Source: Marinicauda salina
GTDB taxonomy: Bacteria > Pseudomonadota > Alphaproteobacteria > Caulobacterales > Maricaulaceae
Length of the DNA: 64,000 nt
Reading direction: 5' to 3'
Assembly: GCF_003122085.1 (NCBI RefSeq)
Contig: NZ_QEXV01000003.1
Coordinates: 1 to 64,000 of the forward strand
The first letter of the stretch is position 1. The number at the start of each line of letters is the position of its first letter. The notes beneath the pieces were generated by a model that worked only from the letters and a program-made list of their open reading frames with translations, was not told the DNA's origin and did not search any database. The translations under genes and the position numbers were made by a program. Shown here piece after piece: positions 19,449 through 27,535 of the stretch.

Positions 19449-19473
19449 GACGCGGATCGCGGGTTGAGGTTCC
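19449..19473 (-). promoter_or_regulatory. Candidate ECF-type promoter of the sigma/cupredoxin operon
   Basis: On the minus strand GGAAC (19469-19473) and CGTC (19449-19452) are separated by exactly 16 bases, the usual ECF layout. It lies 65 bp upstream of the operon's first start codon. The operon encodes an ECF sigma factor, so self-recognition is plausible, but this is inferred from a motif only. Confidence 0.5.
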
Positions 19474-19579
19474 CGGGAGAGTTCGAACGGATCGCCGCTG
19501 GACGCGGAGGCGCCCCGGCTTGCCCTTCGACGCCGCCCCGTCTATGCCCAAGCGCTTTGCAGCCGACGAGGACCACTGA

Positions 19580-21136
19580 ATGGCGATCGGGACCGGCGTC
19601 GCACTCGCCGTCTATTTCATCGGGATGCTCGCGATCGGGCTCTATTCCTATCGCGAGTCCACGAGCGACGTGTCCGGCTACATGCTCGGAGGACGCAAGC
19701 TCGGCCCGGCGGTGACGTCGCTGTCGGCGGGCGCGTCCGACATGAGCGGCTGGATGCTGCTCGGCCTGCCCGGCGCGATGTACGTCTCGGGCTTCTCGGC
19801 GAGCTGGATCGCGATCGGCCTGCTGCTGGGCGCGCTGGCGAACTATCTCCTCGTCGCGCCGCGCCTGCGCGTCTACACTGAGGTCGCCCGCGACGCGATC
19901 ACCATCCCGGACTTCTTCGAGAAGCGCTTCGAGGACAATTCGCGCCTGCTGCGCGTCATCTCCTCGGTCGTCATCGTCATCTTCTTCACACTCTACACCA
20001 GCTCCGGCGTCGTCGCCGGCGGCAAGCTGTTCGACAGCGCCTTCGGGATGAACTACCAGCTCGGCCTCTACATCACCGCCGGCGTCGTCGTCGCCTATAC
20101 GCTGTTCGGCGGCTTCATGGCCGTGTCGATGACCGACTTCGTCCAGGGCTGCATCATGTTCGTCGCCCTGGTGACGGTGCCGATCGTGGCGCTCTCCGAG
20201 GTCGGCGGCGCCGCGGCGGCGGCCGAGACCGTCCGCGAGATCGACCCGACCATGCTCGACATGTTCGGCGGCATCGGCGCGGTCGGCGTGGTTTCGGCGA
20301 TGAGCTGGGGGCTCGGCTATTTCGGCCAGCCCCACATCATCGTGCGCTTCATGGCGATCCGCTCGGTGAAGGACGTCGCCGCGGCGCGCAATATCGGCAT
20401 GAGCTGGATGTTCGTCACGCTCGTCGGCGCGCTCGCCACCGGCATCGTCGGGCTCGCCTACGTCACGCGCATGGGCGTCGGCCTCGACGATCCCGAGACC
20501 ATCTTCATCGTCCTGTCCTCGGATCTGCTGTTCAATCCGTGGGTCGGCGGCTTCCTGCTCGCGGCGATCCTCGCAGCGATCATGTCGACGATCTCCTCGC
20601 AGCTGCTGGTCTCGTCGAGCTCGCTCACCGAGGACTTCTACAAGATCTTCCTGCGCCGCTCGGCCAGCCAGAAGGAGCTGGTGATGGTGGGGCGCATCTC
20701 GGTCCTGCTCGTCGCCGCCGTGGCGATCGCGCTGGCCTACAATCCCGAGAGCAACGTGCTCACTCTGGTGTCCAACGCCTGGGCGGGCTTCGGCGCGGCG
20801 TTCGGGCCGGTCGTGATCCTGTCGCTGTTCTGGCGGGGCATGACGCGCGCGGGCGCGCTGGCCGGCATGATCGCCGGCGCGGTGACGGTGCTGTTCTGGA
20901 TCTACGCGCCGATCACGATCGACGGCCGCGAACTCAGCGCGGTCCTCTACGAGATCGTGCCCGGTTTCGCGATCTGCCTGGCTGTGGTCGTCGTGGTCTC
21001 GCGTCTCGGTCCGCCGCCGCGCGAGAGCGTCATCGCGACATTCGACGAGATGGAGCGCGTGAAGGCCGAAGCCCTCGGCGAACGCGCGCCCGAACGGGCG
21101 GGGAAGGCGGGCGCCGAAACCGGCCCGGTTACGTAG
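19580..21136 (+). CDS. putP: Sodium/proline symporter
   Basis: This 518-residue inner-membrane symporter of the SSS family imports proline with Na+. It has about 13 hydrophobic helices and the family blocks YMLGGRKLGPAVTSLSAGASDMSGW, split over TM1/2, and FFTLYTSSGVVAGGKLF. The conserved SSSSLTEDFYK segment near residue 345 matches PutP specifically among SSS transporters. The start is ATG. The gene is divergent from the cupredoxin operon; the 195-bp gap holds the candidate ECF promoter of that operon. Confidence 0.96.
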   Translation: MAIGTGVALAVYFIGMLAIGLYSYRESTSDVSGYMLGGRKLGPAVTSLSAGASDMSGWMLLGLPGAMYVSGFSASWIAIGLLLGALANYLLVAPRLRVYTEVARDAITIPDFFEKRFEDNSRLLRVISSVVIVIFFTLYTSSGVVAGGKLFDSAFGMNYQLGLYITAGVVVAYTLFGGFMAVSMTDFVQGCIMFVALVTVPIVALSEVGGAAAAAETVREIDPTMLDMFGGIGAVGVVSAMSWGLGYFGQPHIIVRFMAIRSVKDVAAARNIGMSWMFVTLVGALATGIVGLAYVTRMGVGLDDPETIFIVLSSDLLFNPWVGGFLLAAILAAIMSTISSQLLVSSSSLTEDFYKIFLRRSASQKELVMVGRISVLLVAAVAIALAYNPESNVLTLVSNAWAGFGAAFGPVVILSLFWRGMTRAGALAGMIAGAVTVLFWIYAPITIDGRELSAVLYEIVPGFAICLAVVVVVSRLGPPPRESVIATFDEMERVKAEALGERAPERAGKAGAETGPVT

Positions 21137-21251
21137 GGCGCGCCTTTCTGATAGTTAATACAGGCATCGGAGCGTGAGGGGACGTGCGCGGTAGCGCGCA
21201 CCCGCTCCAATCGTGATCCGACCCGACTGCGCTGCAGAGGCGTCGCATCGC

Positions 21252-21740
21252 ATGCACGCGCCGCGCGAATACGGATGCGGATTCGACCGTCGCTTCGGCG
21301 GACGGGTGCGGATTTCGCGGGTCCGGCTTGCTTCCGCCTTCATTCTCGCAGGGGCTGCGGTCTCGACCGCGTGTGCGGCGCCGGGCGAGCAGACGGCCGG
21401 GACGCCGGGCGCCGGGACGGTCCACGCCTTCTCCGAAACCGATGACGGGCGCCGTGTGGAGCTATCGACCGGCGCGGTGTTTCAGGTGCGACTGCGCGCT
21501 ACGCCGGGCACGGGCTACGGCTGGACGGTGAGCGAGCCGGCCCCGCCCGAACTCGCACTCCTGAGCGACGAACTCGAAGGACCGGCCGAAGCCGCCCCGG
21601 GGGCGGAGGAATCCCACGTCTTCCGCTTTCGCGCCGTCGAGCCCGGAACCGCCGAGCTTCGCATGGTCTATCGCCGGCCCTGGGAGGCCGGCGTCGAGCC
21701 GCTGCGAACCTTCTCGCTCCACATCGAAATCGAAGACTGA
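21252..21740 (+). CDS. Chagasin-like (I42) cysteine-protease inhibitor, putative lipoprotein
   Basis: Family I42 inhibitors block papain-like (C1A) proteases through three loops. Two are clear here: the ATPGTGYGW loop (NPTTGY-type) and the MVYRRPWE segment, matching the RPW loop. An N-terminal signal ends VSTAC, a possible lipobox. The start is uncertain: ATG 21252 has a weak GAGG upstream, while GTG 21306 would give the most compact signal peptide. The next gene, 32 bp downstream, encodes a papain-like protease, an inhibitor-enzyme pairing that supports both calls. Confidence 0.82.
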   Translation: MHAPREYGCGFDRRFGGRVRISRVRLASAFILAGAAVSTACAAPGEQTAGTPGAGTVHAFSETDDGRRVELSTGAVFQVRLRATPGTGYGWTVSEPAPPELALLSDELEGPAEAAPGAEESHVFRFRAVEPGTAELRMVYRRPWEAGVEPLRTFSLHIEIED

Positions 21741-21772
21741 GGGACAGGCACAGCAACCAGGAGGTTGAATCT

Positions 21773-23590
21773 ATGGCTGGGATCAAATCCGTGTGGACGC
21801 GCATCGCGCGATGGCCCGGAGCGGCGACTGCCGCGGCTTTTCTCACGGCGGGGCTCGCCTTCGCGCCCGCGCACGCCCAGGAAAGCGACGATGCGGCCCG
21901 GGAGGTGATGCAGGGCCTGACCGACGCCTTGGTCGACGCCATCAACGATGACGAGGACGAGGACCAGTCGGACGACGGCTCCGGCTCGGATCAGCAGACA
22001 CAGGAAGACCCGGACGAGACGCAGGACTCGTCCAGCCCGAACCTTCAGCGCATGCCCGGCACGGTGGTCGACCCGCGCGTCCTCCAGCCGCAGGGCGAAC
22101 CCGAAGAAGAAACCGAGAGCCAGGACGAGGGCGGGTCGAGCCCGATGATCACGCCTGGCGTGATCCAGCCGACATTGCCCGCGGTCCGGCAGCCGGAGCT
22201 GTCGCCGCAGGCGATGGAGCGCCTCCAGCAGATCCGCGACTCGGTTGAAGCGGGCCGGATCCGGACGATCGGCGCGCGCCCGCGCTTCGAGGTCGCGGCC
22301 AACCCGGCGCTGGAGCTGAACATCAATCAGCTGGCGGGCACGCGCGCGCCGCGCAACCTGCCGGCGCTCGCCCGCGAGCAGAACCAGCTCGCCCGCGCGC
22401 TGCTGAGCCTCGACGCCGGCGCGGCGGAAGCCCATGTGCGGACCACGAACCAGGCGCTTTCCGAGACCGGCGCGCTGGCGCAGTGCAATCCGTCGGCGAA
22501 CGAATTCGACTGGCGCGACCACAACAAGGTCACCCCGGTGCGCAACCAGGGCGCCTGCGGCAGCTGCTGGGCCTTCGCCGCGCTCGGCGCCTACGAGGGC
22601 AACAACGCCATCCGCAACAACACGATGGTCGACGGCTCCGAGCAGCGCTTCGTCAGCTGCCCGAACGCCGGCGGCTCGTGCGGCGGCGGCTGGTACGGGA
22701 CGACCTTCGACTACATGATGCCCACGGGCACGAGCACCGAGAGCGCCTATCCCTACACGGCGTCGAACGCGACCTGCCAGCCGGCGACGCCGACGCCGCA
22801 TCACGCGGTGGCGTGGGGCTATGTCGACGACAATGGCGGAACGCCCTCGGTCAACGAGATGAAGGAGGCGCTGTGCGAGCACGGCCCGCTGGCGGTCGCC
22901 GTGCGCGTCACGAGCGCGTTCCAGGGCTATTCGAGCGGCGTCTTCAACGAGGACGCCGACGGCGACGTCAATCACGCCGTCACGATTGTCGGCTGGGATG
23001 ACGACGACGACGCCTGGATCATGAAGAACTCGTGGGGAACCGGCTGGGGCGATAACGGCTATATGCGCATCGCCTACGGCAGCAACCGGATCGGCTACGG
23101 CGCGGCGTGGGTCCATGCCCGCAATGAAAGCTATCTCCGCGAGGACTGCATCGGCTTCAACACCGACCGTGCGCGGGTCTCGCGCGAGAACGGCCGGTGG
23201 AAGATCGTCGACGGCGACAGCTGGCTGTTCGATTTCGGCGACAGCCGTTCCGAGGCTCGCGCGGCGATGCGCACGATCCGGAACTACGACATGGACCGGG
23301 TGTGCTATATCGGCCGGCCGGATCCCAGCATGACCTACCTGCTGTCCGGCGACGACGCGCCGCAAGGCGCCATGAGCGGCGCCGACTGCATCGGCTTCAA
23401 CGCCGATCAGCTCGACGTGCGCCGCGTCGACGGACGCTGGAAGGTCGTGTCGGGGAACCAGTGGCTCCTCGATTTCGGAAACAACTCCGAAGAGGCTTGG
23501 GAGGCGCTCGCCGCCATCGAGCGCTACGGCTTCACGCAGCAGTGCTTCGTCGGGCGGCCCGACCCGTCCTTCACCTACTGGCGGCGCTGA
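21773..23590 (+). CDS. Secreted papain-like (C1A) cysteine protease with tandem C-terminal domain
   Basis: This 605-residue protease has a signal peptide, a long acidic Asp/Glu/Ser/Gln linker (~45-115), a pro-like region and a C1 catalytic domain (~245-445). The oxyanion Gln259, nucleophile Cys265 (GACGSCWAF), His401 (DVNHAVTIVGW) and Asn419 (KNSWGTGWG) are all present, so it should be active. After the protease come two ~65-residue repeats, each with DCIGFN, RWK, W-L-x-DFG and C-x-x-GRPDPS. I cannot name this repeat; Cys placement suggests a disulfide-bonded periplasmic or extracellular binding module. GGAGG precedes the ATG. A terminator follows. Confidence 0.93.
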   Translation: MAGIKSVWTRIARWPGAATAAAFLTAGLAFAPAHAQESDDAAREVMQGLTDALVDAINDDEDEDQSDDGSGSDQQTQEDPDETQDSSSPNLQRMPGTVVDPRVLQPQGEPEEETESQDEGGSSPMITPGVIQPTLPAVRQPELSPQAMERLQQIRDSVEAGRIRTIGARPRFEVAANPALELNINQLAGTRAPRNLPALAREQNQLARALLSLDAGAAEAHVRTTNQALSETGALAQCNPSANEFDWRDHNKVTPVRNQGACGSCWAFAALGAYEGNNAIRNNTMVDGSEQRFVSCPNAGGSCGGGWYGTTFDYMMPTGTSTESAYPYTASNATCQPATPTPHHAVAWGYVDDNGGTPSVNEMKEALCEHGPLAVAVRVTSAFQGYSSGVFNEDADGDVNHAVTIVGWDDDDDAWIMKNSWGTGWGDNGYMRIAYGSNRIGYGAAWVHARNESYLREDCIGFNTDRARVSRENGRWKIVDGDSWLFDFGDSRSEARAAMRTIRNYDMDRVCYIGRPDPSMTYLLSGDDAPQGAMSGADCIGFNADQLDVRRVDGRWKVVSGNQWLLDFGNNSEEAWEALAAIERYGFTQQCFVGRPDPSFTYWRR

Positions 23591-23614
23591 ACGGCGCGGT
23601 CAGCCCGCACGAGG

Positions 23615-23646
23615 AAAGCCCGGCGCGATCGCGCCGGGCTTTCTTC
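23615..23646. terminator. Bidirectional terminator between convergent protease genes
   Basis: AAAGCCCGGCGC and GCGCCGGGCTTT form a perfect 12-bp stem around GATC, with T-rich sequence on the plus strand (TTTCTTC). It separates the C1 protease from the convergent metalloprotease-like gene and could serve both. Confidence 0.85.
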
Positions 23647-23678
23647 ATTGCAGCGGCCGCGCGCCGGTGTGACCGACG

Positions 23679-26318
23679 CTAGTTGGGATCGTCGCCGCCG
23701 AGCGCATTGAGCAGCGCATCGCGCAGCTCGTCGCGGACCGCGTCCTCCAGGCTGCGTTCGACCTCCTCCGCCGGCTGCTGGACCTGCTGGTTCGCGTCCA
23801 GTTGCGGGGCGACGCCGAGCGGTTGATAGGCGTGGGGATCGACCGGCCGGTCCAGCGAGAAGTCCCGGATCGGCGGAACCCGTCCGCCCTCCAGTCCGAT
23901 ATCGGCCGGCGTCAGCTCGATCTGCTGGGCGGCCGCCGAGGAGGGCTGTTGCGGCGAAGCCGCCTGCAGCCCTTCGACCGCCTGCAGGCGGATCGGCCCG
24001 ATGCGCTCGGTCATGGCCCGGGCGACTTCCGGATCGAGCTGGGCGACGATCCCGCCGCCGGCGATCTCGATCAGCGCGGCGTTGCTCATCCGGTCCCGGC
24101 GTCCGTCCGCGATGGCCCGGTTGTTGCCGAGCGCCAGCTCGTAGCGCCCCGGCGGCATGTCGTCGGGAACGGTGACGATGAGCCGCGTCGGCGCGAAACT
24201 GTCCAGCGACATGGAGCGGTGCGATCCGTCCTCGCCGAACAGCGAGACGGTGAAGCCGCCATAGGTTTCGCCGAACACCCCGTCGAGATGGAAGGTCTGA
24301 CCCGGAGCGACCCGGGTGTATTCGCCGAGCACGGCGCCGGCGACGCCGACGCGATCGATGCGCGGCCGGAACACGTCGCCGGACGACCGCCAGCTCACCG
24401 CCAGCGCCCGGCTGGTCTCCGTCATCGGTCCGACGCTGAGCGTCACGCCGGCGTCGCTTCCGTCCCACCAGGTGAGCGGAATCTCGCCGTCCCGGCTGCG
24501 CCAGTAGCGCCGGCCGCCCAGCCGGCCATCCGGGGCGCGGGCCACGGCGAGATGGAGCATGTGTCCGTCCTCAGCCGTGTCTCCCGGCCAGGCGAAGCGA
24601 TCGTCGGGATCGTCGCGCCGGCGCACGTCGGCGGGCCGCACGCTCGCCCCGTCGGTCGCCCGGTAATGCCAGACCACCAGACCGGCGTCGGACACGCCGT
24701 TGTCGGCGTAACGCGGACACGCCGAATCCGGCAGGTGGGACCCAGCACAGTCGGCCGGGTGAGGGGTCCGGAACTCGACCATGAAATACTCGTCGAGCCC
24801 GCGGGCGGGATCGTAGAAGACGATCGGCCGCGACCAGTCCCGTCCGACATCGTGGCCGGGCGAGCCGAGCAGCGTCGCGCCCGCCCCGCCGTCAATGGGC
24901 TGGAAGCGTGGACGGACCCAGCCGAAGCGCGCCTTGTGCCACGGATCGAAATGCATGAAGCGGTCGTCCCACAGCATCGCGGCCATCGGCGTGGCGCGAT
25001 AGTTCAACGCACGACGCGGCCCGTAGATGTCGACCCCGCCCCAGGCGTGCATGGTCTCGTGGACGAGACCGGCGAGCGTGGTTTCCCGGGCGACCAGCAG
25101 CACGGGTATTCGCACGCGAACCCCGTCGAGCGTCGTTTCCAGCGAGAATCCCATCTGACCGCCGATGCCGTCATCGGCGCCGAAGCGCAGGATCATCAGC
25201 TCGGAGCGGTCCACCAGCCCGTCGCCGTTGGCGTCATAGCGGGCGAAGTTGATCCGCCGGTCGAGGAGGTGGAGCACGCGCGTGCGATACTCGACCTCGT
25301 GGCGCTCGATCCCGTCGCCGTCGAGGTCGTATTCCGACATGTCGAAACCGTAGAGATCGCGAAAGCGCGCCCGGCCGTCGGCGCCGTCCCGCGACAGCGC
25401 CCACGCCCCGTCATCGCCGTCTTTCATGCCCGAGAGCTGATCGAAGCGGATATCATCGCGCACGATCGGCAGGAAGCTGGTGTCGAGCTGGTAGCGCCCG
25501 TTCGAAGTCGAGTTCAGCATGTCGCTGAAATTGCCGGGATCGTCGCCGAACAGCCGGCCGTAACGGGCCAGGTCCGTCGGGCCGAAATCCTTGTCCTCGA
25601 ACGCGATCATCGAGATCAGCAGCGGCGTGGAGACGGTGCGCTCCCGCGCCAGCGGATCGTCTGGCAACGCGCCCTCGCCGGGCGCGCGCGGGCGCCAGTC
25701 GGCGTAACCGACATCGGAAAGATTGAACCCGAAGCTCTCCGAATCCGACTGATCGGCCGCGGGCGGGAACACGAAGCCCTCGGTGCGATATCGCCGGTAG
25801 TTCGCGGCCAGCGTCGTCCCGGAGCGGTCGTTGGGCACGATGTCGCCGCGCGCGACCTGGAGACGGGCGTCGGTCGAGGCGAAGTTGTCCGCCCGCGTTC
25901 CGCTCCAGTAGCTCACCAGCGGCGCGGCGCCGGCCACCGGCCGGTCGAACACGTAGCCCTCGAGCCGGAAGCGGCGATACCCGTCGCGCGTCGCCTGCGA
26001 GGTCCACGCGGGATCGCTGGTCAGGAAGTTGTCGCCGCGGCCGGGATGCCAGAAACTCCACAGCTCGACCGTGCCCGGCGGCTGCGGCGCGTCAGGAGAG
26101 AAGATCCGGCCCTCGGACCGGATCATCCTGTAGTCCGGCGAGCGCCGGTCGCCGGGCGAGCCGGCCCAGGAGTCCTGGGTCGTCGTGAAGTGGTCGCCGC
26201 GCGACGGGCTATACCAGGTGCGCAGCTCGACGAGCGTCTGCGCCGCCGCGCCGCCGGTCACGAGCGCAAGGCCTGCGCACGCCGCGGCGAGCGCCCGCGC
26301 GAGAATACCGATAGGCAT
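23679..26318 (-). CDS. Large secreted HExxH (M6-like) metalloprotease with N-terminal repeats and EF-hand motifs
   Basis: This 879-residue protein has a signal peptide ending near AAAQ. Three ~45-residue repeats follow (W-Y/F-x-P-x-R-G-D-x-F and a closing R-x-E-G-x-x-F), similar to DUF5648-type repeats. The zinc motif is HETMH (His420, Glu421, His424) followed by WGGVD with Asp430, as in M6-type HExxHxxGxxD peptidases. Two EF-hand-like loops, YDLDGDGIERHE and YDANGDGLVDRSE, lie upstream of it. The C-terminal half is beta-rich with a low-complexity Gln/Pro tail. GGGAGGACGG precedes the ATG. It faces the C1 protease across a shared terminator. Family placement is probable, substrate unknown. 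Confidence 0.82.
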   Translation of the reverse strand: MPIGILARALAAACAGLALVTGGAAAQTLVELRTWYSPSRGDHFTTTQDSWAGSPGDRRSPDYRMIRSEGRIFSPDAPQPPGTVELWSFWHPGRGDNFLTSDPAWTSQATRDGYRRFRLEGYVFDRPVAGAAPLVSYWSGTRADNFASTDARLQVARGDIVPNDRSGTTLAANYRRYRTEGFVFPPAADQSDSESFGFNLSDVGYADWRPRAPGEGALPDDPLARERTVSTPLLISMIAFEDKDFGPTDLARYGRLFGDDPGNFSDMLNSTSNGRYQLDTSFLPIVRDDIRFDQLSGMKDGDDGAWALSRDGADGRARFRDLYGFDMSEYDLDGDGIERHEVEYRTRVLHLLDRRINFARYDANGDGLVDRSELMILRFGADDGIGGQMGFSLETTLDGVRVRIPVLLVARETTLAGLVHETMHAWGGVDIYGPRRALNYRATPMAAMLWDDRFMHFDPWHKARFGWVRPRFQPIDGGAGATLLGSPGHDVGRDWSRPIVFYDPARGLDEYFMVEFRTPHPADCAGSHLPDSACPRYADNGVSDAGLVVWHYRATDGASVRPADVRRRDDPDDRFAWPGDTAEDGHMLHLAVARAPDGRLGGRRYWRSRDGEIPLTWWDGSDAGVTLSVGPMTETSRALAVSWRSSGDVFRPRIDRVGVAGAVLGEYTRVAPGQTFHLDGVFGETYGGFTVSLFGEDGSHRSMSLDSFAPTRLIVTVPDDMPPGRYELALGNNRAIADGRRDRMSNAALIEIAGGGIVAQLDPEVARAMTERIGPIRLQAVEGLQAASPQQPSSAAAQQIELTPADIGLEGGRVPPIRDFSLDRPVDPHAYQPLGVAPQLDANQQVQQPAEEVERSLEDAVRDELRDALLNALGGDDPN

Positions 26319-26396
26319 GATCCGTCCTCCCAGCCGGAAATGATTTATTAACCATACTCCGGATCGCGGCCGGCGTCATGCCGCGCCGCGAAGGGC

Positions 26397-27467
26397 CTAT
26401 CGCCAGGGCAGTCCCGCGGCGATGCCGGGGATGGCCGCCGCCAGCCGGTCGACCGCCCCGGCGTCGAGGCTGTCTGTCTCGACCCGCTCGCTTACGGCGG
26501 GCGGACGACGCTTGCGGCTTCGGTCGTAGGCGGGATCGTAATGCGCGTCGATCAGCGCGGCGGCGAGACCCTGGTGATCGCCGGCCTCGGCGAGGGCGCG
26601 CCATTCGGCGATATCCGCCTTGGCGTGCTTGTCGACCAGCCTGTCGAGCGCGGCGTGCACGCGGTCTCGATCCGCGACCATGTCCGGATAGGCGGTGACG
26701 AGGTATGTCGCCCGCGCCGCGGCGGGCGCGACGATCTCCACGCGCGGGGCGGCCTTCATCGCCGCCCAGAGCCGGGCGGGGACCCGGCATCGGCCGACCA
26801 GGCTCGACTCCGCCTCCACGAAGACCGGCCGGTCGAGATCGAAACGGCGCAGCGCGTCCCAGATCGCCGTCTCGAACGCCTTCTGGGCGGGCTGCTCGGC
26901 GTCGGCGAAGCCGCCGAACACGGAGCCGCGATGGGCGGCGAGGCCCTCGAGATCGATGACCTGCTCGCCGCGCTCGGCCATGCGCCGCAGGACGTCGGTC
27001 TTCGCCGTCCCGGTCTGGCCGTCGATCAGCACGACGGGGAGGGGATCCTCGCTGTGGGTGAGCGCGGCGACGACCTGCCGGCGCCAGGTGCGGTAGCCGC
27101 CCTCGACCACCGAGACCTTCCAGCCGACCGAGGCCAGCACGGTCGCCATCGCGTTCGAGCGCATGCCGCCTCGCCAGCAATAGATGAGCGGCCGGAAGCG
27201 CTTGGGCCGGTCGGCCAGCGCGGTCTCCAGGTGCGCGGCGATATTGCGCGAGACGATGGCCGCGCCGAGCCGGCGCGCGACGAAGGGCGAGTCCTGAGTA
27301 TAGATCGTTCCGACCCGGGCGCGCTCGGCGTCGTCGAGGACGGGCAGGTTGATCGCGCCGGGCACATGGTCCTCGGCGAATTCCGCGGGCGAGCGGACGT
27401 CGATGATCGCGTCGTAGGCGGCGAGCGCCTGCGGAGAAAGATCGTCGATGAGGTCGAAACGCTGCAT
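26397..27467 (-). CDS. mnmH: tRNA 2-selenouridine synthase
   Basis: MnmH (SelU) exchanges sulfur for selenium at U34 of some tRNAs, through a geranylated intermediate. The 356-residue protein has the N-terminal rhodanese domain with catalytic Cys97 in YCWRGGMRSN, the same position as in E. coli. A P-loop, GQTGTAKT (150-157), follows. It is divergent from selD, whose product makes the selenophosphate it needs; the two start codons lie 68 bp apart and can share a regulatory region. Confidence 0.97.
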   Translation of the reverse strand: MQRFDLIDDLSPQALAAYDAIIDVRSPAEFAEDHVPGAINLPVLDDAERARVGTIYTQDSPFVARRLGAAIVSRNIAAHLETALADRPKRFRPLIYCWRGGMRSNAMATVLASVGWKVSVVEGGYRTWRRQVVAALTHSEDPLPVVLIDGQTGTAKTDVLRRMAERGEQVIDLEGLAAHRGSVFGGFADAEQPAQKAFETAIWDALRRFDLDRPVFVEAESSLVGRCRVPARLWAAMKAAPRVEIVAPAAARATYLVTAYPDMVADRDRVHAALDRLVDKHAKADIAEWRALAEAGDHQGLAAALIDAHYDPAYDRSRKRRPPAVSERVETDSLDAGAVDRLAAAIPGIAAGLPWR

Positions 27468-27535
27468 GGGCCTCGTATAGTCTGCGCCGTCGCCCCGGCG
27501 CCAGCCGCCCGCCAGCCTCGAACCGGATTTCGCCG

